A stretch of DNA of 64,000 nt from Fragum whitleyi. Its lineage: Eukaryota; Mollusca; Bivalvia; Cardiida; Cardiidae. This document shows, in pieces, positions 52,510-64,000 of the stretch. The position numbers and the translations under genes were made by a program. The stretch's first letter is position 1. Each line of letters opens with the position of its first letter. The notes beneath the pieces were generated by a model. The model saw only the letters and a program-made list of their open reading frames with translations, searched no databases and was not told where the DNA came from. The stretch is from positions 43,496,796 through 43,560,795 of the forward strand of contig OX411551.1 in assembly GCA_948146395.1 (NCBI GenBank), in the 5' to 3' direction.

Positions 52510-55500
52510 GAGATATTTTGGTTCTACTGATGTTGAAATGATTTTCAAAGTTTCCACTATATAATATAAAGAAAAATGACCTCTGCCCATAAAATACTTA
52601 TTTTTCATCCAATGACAATAATTTTTGGCTGCATGATAATGGGTCACCCAAGGATCATACTAATGAAGTTTGATTGATATCTATCAGTTACATTCTCAGA
52701 AAATGATTTTCAAAGTTTCCACTATATATGATATATACAGAAATGACATCTGCCCATAAAATACAAATTTTCCATCCGATCACAATACTTTTTTGGTAGA
52801 CTGACAAAGGGTCACTCAAGGATCATTCAAGTGAAATTTGATTGATATCTATCGATTACATTCTGAGAAAATGATTTTCAAACTTTCCACAATATAACAT
52901 ATTAAGAAATGACCTCCGCCCATAAAATACATATTTTTCATCTGATCACAATAATTTTTTGTAAACTGATAAAGGGTCAACCAAGGATCATTCATGTAAA
53001 ATATGGTTGATATCCATCAGTTACATTCTGAGAAAATGATTTTCAAAGTTTCCACTATATAACATATAGAGAAATGACCTCCGCCCATAAAATACATATT
53101 TTCCATCTGATCACAATAATTTTTTGTAGACTGATAAAGGGTCACCCAAGGATCATTCATGTAAAATTTGGTTGATATCTATCTGTTAGATTCTGAGAAA
53201 ATGATTTTCAAAGGTTCCACTAAATAACATATACACTCATTCTCACGAGAATTGGGATTTTGGTGTCGCCGCATTTTTAAAAGCCTGAAATATATTAAAT
53301 GTGATCGTTTGGTGCTTAATTTGATAGACCTCCATGAACTTAGTTTATGCACACTAAGAAAATGGTCGTGGTTGACGTTTGGGAGACAAGAGCTTTGTTT
53401 ATATGTGCATTTTGTAATATTCGATACTGTCGCTTTTTAATTTGATGATTTTTGCTCGTACACTAAGCCGAGATGCCTATTTTCATAACAAAGATATTCT
53501 TTCAAACATATCGCACACATGTCCTTTACCTCTAGAAAACGCGACGTGCACCGTATCGGCCAAATTCAATAATTATTGAGCCAAAACCTGGTGTCGCCGG
53601 AAAAAGCAAAAATGAAGTAATCTTCGATTCCTAGACTAAGAAGGGGCTAATTTGGTGGAAAACAGCCCAAAAATCGAGCAATTTCTTTTCCTAAGCATGC
53701 TGAGTTTATGCTTAAAAAATAATGCGTTTTAATTATAATAAAGAAATTGACACAGAATTCCTTAAACCAGTTCATTTGGACAAGGGGTCTTCTTGCAATG
53801 AACTATTGTAATATTCGATACTAGGTTTTTCAATATGTTCCACAACAAAATCATAACGTATGAGATCGTTAAAACATGTAACATAACCAGTATAAACAAT
53901 TATCACTTAGAAATGTTGCATACTGCGTTCAGTGTGTTAATTATGCTGTAAAGCGGTGCGTTTTGTAATCATCGAGACCGTAATATTCGATACCAAATTT
54001 AAAAGCCTACGAAAAACTTTAACCGAAACACATGAATAGACAAGATATCCGTTCCTATGGAACCAAAAAATACAAAACAACATTTCTATGATGGGTAAAC
54101 CTAAATCCCTACCTTTAATTGCTGCAAGAATAACTTTTTGTAATCTTCGAGACCGTGTGAATATATTTCATTGCAATTGGTATTTCACGGCGGTACAATT
54201 ATTATTTGTTTTTAATCGGCATTCTTAGTCTTGAGAAATAAAAATTTGACCCGGCCATCATTGCATTTTACACTTTAGCATGTTTGAGAAACTGTAATCT
54301 TCGATACCGTGAAAATTGGGCAGAAAATACGATGCTTAAAGTGATGACAAATCTTTGTGAGTGGGCCAACCCCGATGTGCGATGTGCATTAGTATTCAAC
54401 CATTAAGAAGTTAATTTGCGTTTTTTATTTAAAGAAATTTTGATGTTTAAAAGGTAACTTGCCATTGTTTTTTATGTTCAGATTATCTCACCTTTTTGAA
54501 AGAGACTAGATACCTAAAACCATTTCTTTCAAAGCTCCAGATAATTTTTCAACCAAGCACGGTTTTATATACGATTTAACAGTTTTTTGGGCTATGGGTC
54601 ATAATTTAAACTGCACTCGATAAATCATGAGTAATCTTCGACACAATATACCTCATTCGAGCATTCAAACAGAGAATCACAATTTTGCAATGAAAAAGAA
54701 GGCAAATTCATTATTTTTATTTGATACGCATTCCAATTGATTTTTCAACGAACTTAAACTTTAGAATGTTATCGTGCACTTTGAAAATAAAAGTGAAAGT
54801 CGGTGTAAAATTAAAAATCTATATTTGAAAAGGTCTGTCACCGACACACATTCTATTATCGGAGAAATATCCGTTTCCTGAAAGTGAATAGAACTACAAA
54901 CATATTAATGTGCAGAAAAAACATATCTGGTTTGAAAGAGAATCAAAGCAAAAGATAAAAATTCTTTTTAAGCTTTTTACTTTGATAATACTACAGCAAG
55001 GGTACAAGTAGCGATTATTACTTGATGAAAAATGCCAAAATAAGATAGTTACGCACTGCTTAATAACTTTTTTTTCCTCTAGGACGTAGTATAAAAAAAT
55101 TCACATCATTATAGGTTGATGTTTACTTCATCTGATTTTAGAAAAATTAGAGCGGTACTAAGATTTTCATTTTTTGATTTTTTAGCATCCCAAAATCCCA
55201 ATTCTCGTGAGAGTGAGTGATAGAGAAATGACCTCCGCCCATAAAATACATATTTTTTATCTGATCACAATATTTTTTTGTAGACTGATGAAGGGTAACC
55301 CAAGGATCATTCAAGTAAAATTTAATTGGTATCCATCAATTAGAAGCTGAGAAAACTCACTTTTTACCATATTTGAAAATTAGCCACGCCCATTAAATCC
55401 ATGTTTTTCATTGGATAAAAATTTCTTGAAAAACTTTGAAAAAGGGTCACCCAAGGATCATTCCTGTGAAGTTTGGTTGAAATTCATCCGGTAGTTTCTG

Positions 55501-55590
55501 AGGAGAAGATTTTTAAAGAAAAAGTTTACGACCAGACACACGCACGCACGACAGACACAATGCCATGACGATAGCCCCAGTGGCTTTCAG
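52510..55590 (+). repeat. Family F element split by a CACTA-like transposon
   Basis: Family F units run 52510-53233 and 55220-55590 with continuous alignment across the insertion. The right end is cut inside GGCTTTCAGCC, directly next to the LINE relic. Confidence 0.7.
53234..55219. mobile_element. CACTA-like (EnSpm) non-autonomous DNA transposon, 1986 bp
   Basis: Inverted ends of 30 bp (CACTCATTCTCACGAGAATT..., one mismatch) starting with CACT, and a 3-bp duplication ATA (53231-53233, 55220-55222) are as in CACTA elements. Subterminal repeats GTAAT(A/C)TTCGATAC occur at least seven times. No transposase reading frame is seen, so it needs a helper. Insertion into family F shows it is younger. 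Confidence 0.75.
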
Positions 55591-55596
55591 CCAAAA

Positions 55597-55985
55597 AATG
55601 GATTCATACCCTCTGGAGCTACTTTGCACATAACCATTTCACAATCAATTGTATTGAAAGAAACTGAATCTGGATTAAGTTCATTTTTAACTAATATTAA
55701 TACACCACCTCTGGCTTTGTTTACATAAGTTCCAACTGGATAAAACTCTAACTGTCTGTCTTGACGAAAAACGGAATAACTGTCAAACGAAAACTCTTGA
55801 TCTTTAACATTTATAAATATCAAACCATGTCTCTGTAACAGCAATAATGTCATACTCACAGGATAAAACTAACTCAAAAAACTCGACAAACTTTGAACAT
55901 AGCCCTTGGGCATTAAAATATTTCAACTTAATATTCCTGTTAGTAGAATGTTCCTTGGAGGAATTTATTTGGAGTGGAGGACCTG
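55597..55985 (-). pseudogene. LINE ORF2, N-terminal APE-type endonuclease fragment, frameshifted
   Basis: NIKLKYFNAQGLCSKFVEFF then DIIAVTETWFD (catalytic Glu of the ETW motif) in one frame; a frame change near 55815; then FDSYSVFRQDR and RGGVLILVKNEL in the next frame. Endonuclease C-terminus and reverse transcriptase are missing: the element is cut at 55597. Confidence 0.75.
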
Positions 55986-55989
55986 CCGT

Positions 55990-56235
55990 ATTGCAGAATT
56001 TCCACGTACTATCCTGAAATTTGGCCCCATCTTCCATCCTCCGTTTGGGTCGTCCTGACGTTTGGCTTTTAAAAGCTCCCTTGTAGCTTTATCCCTCTCC
56101 CTTTGAAAAATTGTTTAATCTGGTGATATAAACACCGCATGTGATTCAAAGTTAGGGTTATTGCGACACTTTTTTATATTTGGGGCCACTTTTGAGATAC
56201 TACTCTTCACATCCTGATTTTGTAATACCACATGC
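55990..56235 (-). pseudogene. LINE ORF1, 3' part
   Basis: Reads VKSSISKVAPNIKK ... FISPD, an in-frame TAA, then FQRERDKATRELLKAKRQ and GPNFRIV. The PDLT..R.RD..LR pattern ending ORF1 is common in non-LTR elements. One stop interrupts it. Confidence 0.6.
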
Positions 56236-56279
56236 AATGGTCTGGATTGTGCTGTAGGTATGTGATTAGCCTCAGATTA

Positions 56280-57213
56280 ATCTATGTAACTGTGGTCCAC
56301 TTGGGAACTGGGCTGATCACAGGGCTCGTGTTTGACCCTAAAACCAGGGTTTTGACTTCCAAAAATCTCATTTTGACCCTCAAAAACTTCCCACAGGGGG
56401 TCATTTTGACTCACAGATTTTCCAGTGGTGCAACCTATGCAAAATAAAAGATTACATAGATCAGTTGTTTTCTTCATATCTAAATCAAACATCATAAACA
56501 ATAAAGTTTGTCTACACTTTATTGTTAATGTTTCATTTATATAGATTACTTGAAGGACTGATAAATTTTTATGTATTGCTCCTTTTTGACCCCTACAAAA
56601 CCAGTTTTGACCCCCAGAATTATATGGTAAAGGGGTCAATGACTTCCAAATTTAAAAAAGCTAGCACAAGCCCTGGATCAGTAGAATTTACATTTGTTCA
56701 AGCACTGTGTTTTTACCCAAACGATGGACAGACTTAATACCCTCTTTTGGAACATGAAGGAATTCATGTGTTTGACCCTTTAACCAGGGTTTTGACCCCC
56801 AAAAATATGAAATTAACCTTTTTTGACCTCTAAAATTTTCTCTCAAGGGGTCATTTTGACCATATCAATTTCCATAGTTTAATCTTGATTCTGATGGCAA
56901 TCATAAAAGTAATAGAATAAGTTGCCTCCATCATACCATAATAAGAGATTAATATGAAATCTCTTTTCTAAAATATGAAGGACAAAATTCCGAGAATTCA
57001 ATCTGTATTACCAAGAAATAGTTTCTTATTTACCCCATATTTTATTGTTTTCACCTCTTCAATAATAGTTATGACCCCAAGGAATTCATAGCAACTTATA
57101 CTTATTTTCCCCCTATTTTATTGTTTTGACCTCTTCAACAATAGTTTTGACCCCCAGGAATTCATAGCAAAGGGGTCAATGACTCCCAAATTTGAAAAGC
57201 TAGCACAAGCCCT
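56280..57213 (+). repeat. Insertion within the LINE ORF1
   Basis: Several copies of GTTTTGACCC...AAAGGGGTCAATGAC and GCTAGCACAAGCCCTGG. Similar text at 15770 and 24940. It separates the two ORF1 parts. Confidence 0.55.
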
Positions 57214-57938
57214 GGAATTCAAAGATCCGATCAACTACATCCTTATCAGGTGACTCACTTTCAGGGATTCCCTTTATTTTTTATATTATTTTTACGTCTT
57301 TCAATTTCTGTCTGCTCACTATTCATTAAGTCCAGTTTCTTTGATAATTTAGATATATCTTGGGTTAGTCCTGAAATTTTCTTGGAAGCCTCCTTTATAC
57401 TTGCGTCCATTTCATTTACTTTCAATTTATCTGCCTTGAGATCAATTTGTGTTTCTAATTTTTCAATCCTCGTAGAAAATGCTGACATGAAAGTTTTGCA
57501 CCTCTCCTCAATTTCTTTATCATTCCTGACAGCCTGCAGTGCGTCTTTTTCACAGTCTTTACAGTACCAATGACAACCCAGCTGTGGCTTAGAGAGGGTC
57601 TCATAGTCATGTTCGTCAAGTTCAGGAAGACATGGTAAGCAGAATTTCATATAACATCTGTTACACTCTAAGAGTTTATCATTATCCTGGTCAAATGAGC
57701 AAATTTTACACATCCAAACCTCATTGTTGCTCTCAACATGACTACTGTCCAAGTTCTTTTTTGTTCTTTTGCCCTTGCTTTTAGGAGTTGAAACCTTGCT
57801 CTGTGATTTAAAAAGAGATTGGGATGGCTCTTGTGAATTGGAAGAATTGCCACTGTGAGATATTGTAGTTCTCCCTCGGCCCCTGCCCAATTTCTGATTT
57901 TGGGACGCCATGCGCTCTTTGCCGCGAGAACTTGCCAT
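57214..57938 (-). pseudogene. CR1-like LINE ORF1, 5' part: PHD finger and coiled coil
   Basis: Starts MASSRGKERMASQNQKLGRG at 57938. Residues 75-135 form a PHD-type zinc finger (CKIC, CNRC, CLPCLPEL, HWYCKDC), then a coiled coil to about 210. The frame is lost near 57275 (RRKNNIKNK, stop), while the continuation GIPESESPDKDVVDRIFEF is read in another frame down to 57214. PHD fingers plus coiled coils are known in ORF1 of some CR1/L2-group elements. A domesticated host PHD gene is the less likely alternative. Confidence 0.7.
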
Positions 57939-57956
57939 CGTGATTAAAGCCCTTTT

Positions 57957-59149
57957 TCACTCAATGTTGATCACAAACACTAGCCATATCAAAGGCCTGA
58001 AAGGCCTGAATTGAAGACAGGACTGAATATTAACACTTGGATGAAAATTGTGGCGTTTTGAGAAGATCTCTTGAGTGGGCATCAAAAATTTAAAACAATC
58101 ATTGATTACATATGGAAACTGCACCTTCCTAACAAATGAATATGCTTTACTTTGAAGACTGATCACTTCCAGATACACCTATCCCTCTAGCCAATTCAAG
58201 CTTAACAAGAGGTAACTACCTTCATAATCGCTATTTATCCCCAAGTGTAAGTTTTCAATATCCTAAATGAAAAATATTCATCTAACCAACAGAAATATGG
58301 TGGCAATTCCTGTATTCTAAAAACTCATATGAATTATTGCAACCCTGTTTTATAAAATTGTATAGATTAACCCCAGCAATCCAATATGATCCAAATCAAT
58401 TTTTTTTTCAGTCAAACTTATTAAGTGGATGAGTAAAAATCCTATATAAAATGTTAATCCACATGACACCAATTGCTTAACCCTTGATGAAGAGCTGAAC
58501 ATTTCATTGCCATGTTGAATATTGCCCTGAATTGGAAATTTGTTCAAATTTCTTTTACATTTATTATCTGATCTAGGATTTGACTAATTATCTCCACATA
58601 GATGAAGTAATGAAAGTAATACCAATATTCTTATACTTTTACTTGTCAAAGTCAATACCAAGAAGAAGTATTTTCCCGTACAATAGCTGTAGCTTTTTTA
58701 TGAATACCGTTTAAGTTTCTTCCAGGAGTGAAACATTCTATTTCTATTTTTCAATTGAGATATTTCGATCTCCATTTCAGGTTATTCTCCTTGCATATGG
58801 TCTTACTTAGTAGAAATTTATTTTTACTACAAAATAATATATAAACCTGTTAAGACAACCAACCTTTCAGGCCTTTTCCACGGGACTGCTTTTCAAGATC
58901 AAGATTCGGATTGAACTATCCGGTGAACTATCAATTTTGACAAAACTGCCAAAATGACAGATAGTTAAATGAAATCCCGAGCTACAGCATTAACATCTTG
59001 AGTAGAATTCTTTCAAAGACCACTCCAGAATGTTACAAATAAACCCATTCCAGTTTCCAAAACAGTTTTTGTTATTGCCAGAAAATTGTCGAAAACAAAA
59101 GCGGAAACTCAAAACCGGGGTCCCGCATGCGTGGTACTACTGTATAGGC
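57957..59149. other. Intergenic stretch without recognised feature
   Basis: AT-rich, low repeat content. I see no domain-like reading frame on either strand and no convincing exon. Confidence 0.4.
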
Positions 59150-59321
59150 CATTCGGAACACCACTCGGCCAATCTAACGCATTCGTCACAACTCGGCCGA
59201 TTCCGTAACCTACATTAAGATAGATCTGAGACTTCGGAGATCGCCCGATGATTGCCGAGTGAATATCACGATCACGATCTGTTGCCGTTTACGGAAATGA
59301 CCGAGTGATGTTCCGGATGCT
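59150..59321. mobile_element. Short family C foldback
   Basis: CATTCGGAACACCACTCGGCC ... CGAGTGATGTTCCGGATG inverted ends, 172 bp, with further inner CACTCGGC inversions; lacks the central palindrome. Confidence 0.6.
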
Positions 59322-60639
59322 GTACAATATGGATAGACAAAACAAGCCTAATAATAAAGTAATTTGATAAGCCATCGAAATTTTTCCAAGTAAAAATTCA
59401 AACCTAGAAAATTCCAAGGGTTTACGAGTTTATTCAAATAGCCTTGTGCTATTTTAGTTTTTATCCATTTACACTACGACAGGCCCGGGAGACGGATAAA
59501 CAAAGCAACCTTAAGGACACACAAACACAATTTTACGAGAAGGGAGTCTAAAATGGGGAACTGAAAATAGCTTGCCAATGCTATGCATAAAAACAGTTGT
59601 GGGATGCAATTGGAAATTTGGAGCAAATGCAAAAGATTGCAGCCGAAAACGCCCTAAAACAGCACCACTTACGAATGTAAAACACGTTTCTGCAGGCAAC
59701 TTCTGCATAGATCACGTGTTCACTCCCCTGAGGTCCCGGCCAGAATTTAGGTCAGCACCAAAATTTTACGGTATATTGCTACACTATCGATTATTTTTGC
59801 CGCGTCTATTTTTATGAATGGGTCTACTTTTTTTAGCGTAATGACACATGTAGGTTTGTTATCAAAATCCGATGGCGACGATCCCTATATTGAAAGACAG
59901 GTAAACCTGTCTTCAATAATAATACCCGGTGCTTCAAAGAACACTTTACACACATTTATGCACTAAAACAACAGTTATGTCCACAAATTTGTTTACTTTT
60001 CCTCAGTCAATCCTGTCTATAGGTTAAACCTATTATTATATTAGTATCACGATATCAAAAGCTACGATAGCAAAACTATCGTGATAGTGATTTTCAAAGG
60101 CGATAGCAAGCCCTAATTATCAGATAATCTTTTAACCATAAAACTGTCCAGTGAATTTGGAGAAATTTTGGGCAAACTGGCGTCAGATTGTGGACTGATA
60201 TGATAAAAAGAAGAAAACTTTCAAAGCCATAGTCCAAATGAATAGCAAGGATAAAGAATGAAACATAAGCGTACATCTAAAACTTAGAAAAATAGTCTGT
60301 AAGAAAAATTATTACGTGATTTCTTGCAATTGTTGTTGAAAAACGGGTTTCCCGGTTCTAAAAATAGAATGGATGTTTAGTATGGATAGGGAAAACCGAA
60401 CAATATTTATTTTCAAATAATATTATCGATCAAAAAAAGTAAAGTACAACTCATAATTATGATGATATATACCACATTTAATTAAGATTTTTATTATTAT
60501 TATTTTTTTTGAGAAGCAAATTGAATTTTCAAAGGTTTTAAATAAGTTGTGTTTATACAAAAATATGCAAGAAACGAACTAGACTGGTCCCACTGTCGAC
60601 TATCATAAAAGCCGACAGATAGTCACCAAATTACTGTCA

Positions 60640-60760
60640 CTCGGTATTGGCTTTTCGATATTTGATGACGTACGCGCACCTAGCACTTCTGATTGGCTAA
60701 TGAATTGTTTGTAAACAACAAGTCAGGAGGGGGCGCCATTTTGCCTTTCGCGTAAGTTTG
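60640..60760 (+). promoter_or_regulatory. Promoter-like segment and candidate first exon end
   Basis: GATGACGTACGCGC (CRE-like), GATTGGCTAATG (inverted CCAAT), GGCGCCATTTTGCC (YY1-like, typical near starts), then TTCGC|GTAAGT. Local CpG density is higher than elsewhere. This could be a plus-strand gene start leaving the window to the right, or a bidirectional promoter. No product can be named. Confidence 0.35.
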
Positions 60761-61119
60761 TTTTTTAATGTTATGTCCTTTAAGAAAGTATACATTCATA
60801 AATAATCTATATCACCCTAAAGTTTTTTCGTCAGTATGTAATATTTTCACACATAAATTAATGAATAAACGCCATTATCGCTTTAACTTTGTAACGGACC
60901 GGAGCCTCGTTTTCATTTTTATAGACTAGCAAATCTGATGGGATAGGTCTCTAGACTATGGACAAAGAAATCGGTGTATATCTGTCGGCTTCATACATGA
61001 GTCGACAGCAGAACCAGTCTAGAAACGAACTAGACTGGTTAACCTGTCCCAATCTACGCTACCCTCCGATACTGGGACAGGAAAAACCTAATCTTTACCA
61101 TGCAGGTTTCTGCATGGTA

Positions 61120-61160
61120 ACAAGTGCGCATGCGCAAAGATGGGCGGAGTTTATTGGAAG
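61120..61160. promoter_or_regulatory. NRF1-like / GC-box / CCAAT cluster
   Basis: TGCGCATGCGCA (61125-61136) matches the palindromic NRF1 site; GGGCGG at 61142 and ATTGG at 61153 follow within 30 bp. A strong minus-strand donor, CACAAG|GTAAGT, lies at 61203. Confidence 0.35.
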
Positions 61161-62159
61161 AAAATATCTTCTCGAACCGAGGGTTATGAACGATTTACTT
61201 ACCTTGTGGTTCGATACCCCTTGACTCGTGAAGATGGGAAAGGAAATTACTTTATTATATAATATTCTAACGTTACCGCTATTTGTTCACTTATAGATCT
61301 TTTTATTTTGATGATCAATCTTATTTCTTCATTGACGAGAAAAAAATAAATATGATAAAGTTGATGCTCAGTAAAACTTCTATTTACACAATTTCTTTAT
61401 AATGTGACATTAGCATTCGTTTGCAACGGAAACGTTTAGAATACTGATTGAATATTTTTTGTTACCCGCATTCGGTTACCTGAAAGAGTTTTTTGTTCTT
61501 TTTCCGAATGAAATGTTTGTGGTTAAAAAGCACCGAAATTGTGCATGTAAAGCATAAGATTTTCATAAATACAACACTTAATCACGCTTCGCCATTTAAC
61601 ATTTTCACAAATAAACCAAACAAAGTCTTTTTCTTGTTATTTCTTCCGACAAACACTTATCTACTTATCTAACGTTACTTTTATACGGCATGACATTGTT
61701 TATTTTCTCGACATGTATGCATTGTTTATTCATTTCTCTATTAATATTCATCAATCTTTCGTGATTATTTTGGCAATTTGAATTGCGAAATCAGTGGCTT
61801 TCACAGAAGGAACAATCATAAAAATTCTATAATTTCAAAAAAAAAAAAACAAAAAAAAAACTAATTTTTGTAAATTTAATCTTTAAATAACAACATATTT
61901 CAGACGCATCGTGACATCATAGAGTTTTTCACTGACTGTCGAAAAATGAGAGTAGTTTAGACCCGGAAAATTAATGGAATTTTCGGGAAATTCCACATAT
62001 TTCTGTTCTGTTGCTCATGTTGCGATATAGGGAAATTCATAATCACTTATCAGACAGCGCGAGACGCGATTTAGACTAAGTGAAAGGAGTCAACACTTTA
62101 TTTACAAAAAAAAAAATCTTCATGTTCGTTTAAACGTGCAATTAAAGTATGTATTCTGT

Positions 62160-63442
62160 CATAAGGTTCAGGTTCCATTTTTTCTAATGCAAAAACATTA
62201 AAATTGATATGTAAGATAACTTAGATAGTGAAGATTTCTCTCAGTGTGCAAATACCGCTCGGTTTTCATAAGAAAATAATTTGGATAATCAATCGTCGAT
62301 TTGCTACCAAAGCCGCGCAACTACAGTTTTATTCTAACTATACTTGCGTGATTTAAGTGGCCCATCGAAAATGTAATAAACTTAAAAAAAAAAAACCCTG
62401 GGGAATCATTTTAATATAACAGAGTTAAGAGAAAGATAGAATTTGAATATTTATCTTGTTATGGAAAGAAGGGAGCCCAGATGTTTCAACGCTGAATATA
62501 CATGACACGCGATTCATAAACCGCGGTCTCTTTCATCTATATATTGAAATCGGGTATCTAACTGCAATAAACCCTTAATTCTGTCTGCGTTATTATATCG
62601 TTTTGTACACGGCATTTGTCGACACGCCACGCCCATTTGTAATACGACCAATCAGAATCATCAATGCATTTTGGCCAATGAAACGAAAGGAAACAACAGA
62701 CCAATGATATCCATGCTTACATTAGATTTTACCTGTCTCAATATCGATAAGTTGAGACAGGCTCGCCAGTCAAGAAACGAACTAGCCCTTATGTGTTAGA
62801 CTGGTTAACCTGTCCCAATCTACGCTACCCTTTTACCATGCAGGTTCCATTTTTTTCTTATGCAAAATCATTAGAATTGATATGCAAGAAAACTTAGATA
62901 GTGAAAATTCCTCTCAGTGTGCAGATACCGCTCAGTTTTCATAAGAAAAGAATTTGGATAATTCATCGTCGACGTGCTACCAAAGCCGCGCAACAACAGT
63001 TTTATTCTAAATAAACTTGCGTGATTTTAGTGGCCCATCGAAAATATAATAAACTTAAAAAACTGGGGGGTCATTTTAATAAAATAGAGTTAAGAGAAAG
63101 AGTGATTTGGATATTTATCTTATACATGTTTCGGAAAGAAGGGAGCCAAGCTGTTTCAACGCTGAATATACATGACACGCGATTCCAAGACCGCGGTCTC
63201 TTTCATCTATATTTTGAAATCGGGAATTTAACTGTAAAAAACCCTTAATTCTGTCTGCGTTATTATATCGTTTTGTGCACGGCCTTTCTCGACACGCCAC
63301 GTCCATATGTAATACGACTAATCAGAATCATCAATGTATTTTGGCCAATGAAATGAAAGGATACAATGGACCAATGATATCCATGCTAACATTAGCTTTT
63401 ACCTGTCCCAATATCGACAGATTGAGACAGGCTCGCCAGTCA
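62160..63442. repeat. About 670-bp tandem duplication
   Basis: 62160-62772 and 62840-63442 align almost end to end at an offset of 670-672 bp (GGTTCCATTTTTTCT ... GACAGGCTCGCCAGTCAA). Each has CCACGCCC, two CCAAT/ATTGG-type sites and a CGACACGCCACG core. A GAAACGAACTAG...GTTAACCTGTCCC joint sequence is shared with 60577 and 61021. Confidence 0.75.
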
Positions 63443-64000
63443 ATTATGTGTAAGAATTGAAGTAATATGAATTTAGGCAAAGCCTAGAAACCAGGCGAAA
63501 GAAAAATAAACTTTATTATGGGACATTTATGTCCAGTTAATATTTGTCTAACAGAGCTGTAAGTAGACAAGCTTTTTAGACCTCACCAACTGAACTAGAA
63601 CCAGTTCCAGCACCTGAGTCTTTTAAATCCACTTTTATCTTTCACCCCAAAACCAAGTTGTGTCAGACAGTCTCTGTATCCCATCCTGAAGTGTTCATGG
63701 AATCGTGACACATCTTTATGGCTATCAAAGACCTTGTCATCTAACTTTGTTTAATCAAAATTATTGCATAAAATGTACATTTTCTGGTCGTTAGAGGCAT
63801 ACGTAAACAGACAAAACCAGGGTGTTAACAGGTGTTAATGGGAGAAAATGTGGATTAATCAGTTAATTCATGTGCCATGAATGCCCAGCTTTTTAACTTC
63901 AATATCTGTGATTTGGTCTTATACAATTTAATCAATTTCAATGATTCTTATAATTTTTCTTAAATATTAGTTTGTCCTAAATGAATGTTTTATGCATTCT
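63443..64000. other. Right end of window, nothing recognised
   Basis: No splice-bounded coding segment, tRNA-like structure or known repeat family seen. Confidence 0.4.

Noticed and set aside
60958..61224. 88-codon plus-strand frame
   Set aside because: Overlaps the promoter-like cluster and includes the joint sequence repeated at 60577 and 62775. No domain recognisable.

Overview
The window is nuclear DNA of an animal, most probably a marine bivalve mollusc. It is AT-rich, has one intron-rich gene, and is otherwise packed with short transposon-derived repeats ending in CAGACAGA/GGACGGAC microsatellites. No bacterial-type operon, rRNA gene, intact tRNA gene or CRISPR array is visible. The bivalve assignment is inference from repeat style, not from a database match.

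Almost the whole window from 52.1 kb down to the left edge is ONE gene on the minus strand. I resolved 19 coding exons by splice consensus and reading phase. All 18 junctions are phase-compatible without an internal stop, giving 900 codons; the C-terminal exon(s) lie left of position 1. In order the protein has: (1) an acidic N-terminus with a VKIE sumoylation-type site and SUMO-interacting-type motifs (exons 1-3); (2) a basic linker and short coiled coil (exons 4-5); (3) a hinge-like domain that resembles the SMC5 hinge in order and motifs (exons 6-9), with return coiled coil (exons 10-11) but no SMC ATPase head; (4) a Pro/Thr linker, then RING1 and IBR zinc modules of the RNF216/TRIAD3 type, with no RING2 (exons 12-16); (5) a PARP-type ADP-ribosyltransferase domain (exons 16-19) with FHGT and GTYFA motifs. 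SUMO reader, SMC5-type hinge, truncated RBR E3 and PARP in one polypeptide is the main discovery candidate. I know of no described family with this architecture.

The gene also shows repeated small tandem duplications at exon edges. Exon 5 is followed by about 27 copies of a 57-60 bp unit, each carrying a strong 5' splice site. The 3' edge of exon 18 is present about four times, exon 3 has three decayed upstream copies, and exon 6 has two decayed downstream copies.

Right of the gene lie a CR1-like LINE relic (55.6-57.9 kb) with a PHD-finger ORF1 and a broken endonuclease ORF2, a roughly 2-kb CACTA-like DNA transposon (53.2-55.2 kb), and a promoter-like stretch (60.6-61.2 kb) followed by a 0.67-kb tandem duplication (62.2-63.4 kb). 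Introns are filled by SINEs, TTAA-flanked MITEs, Mutator-like foldbacks, CAGGG-TIR elements, small palindromes and tandem-cored repeats. Family letters A-K are my own labels.
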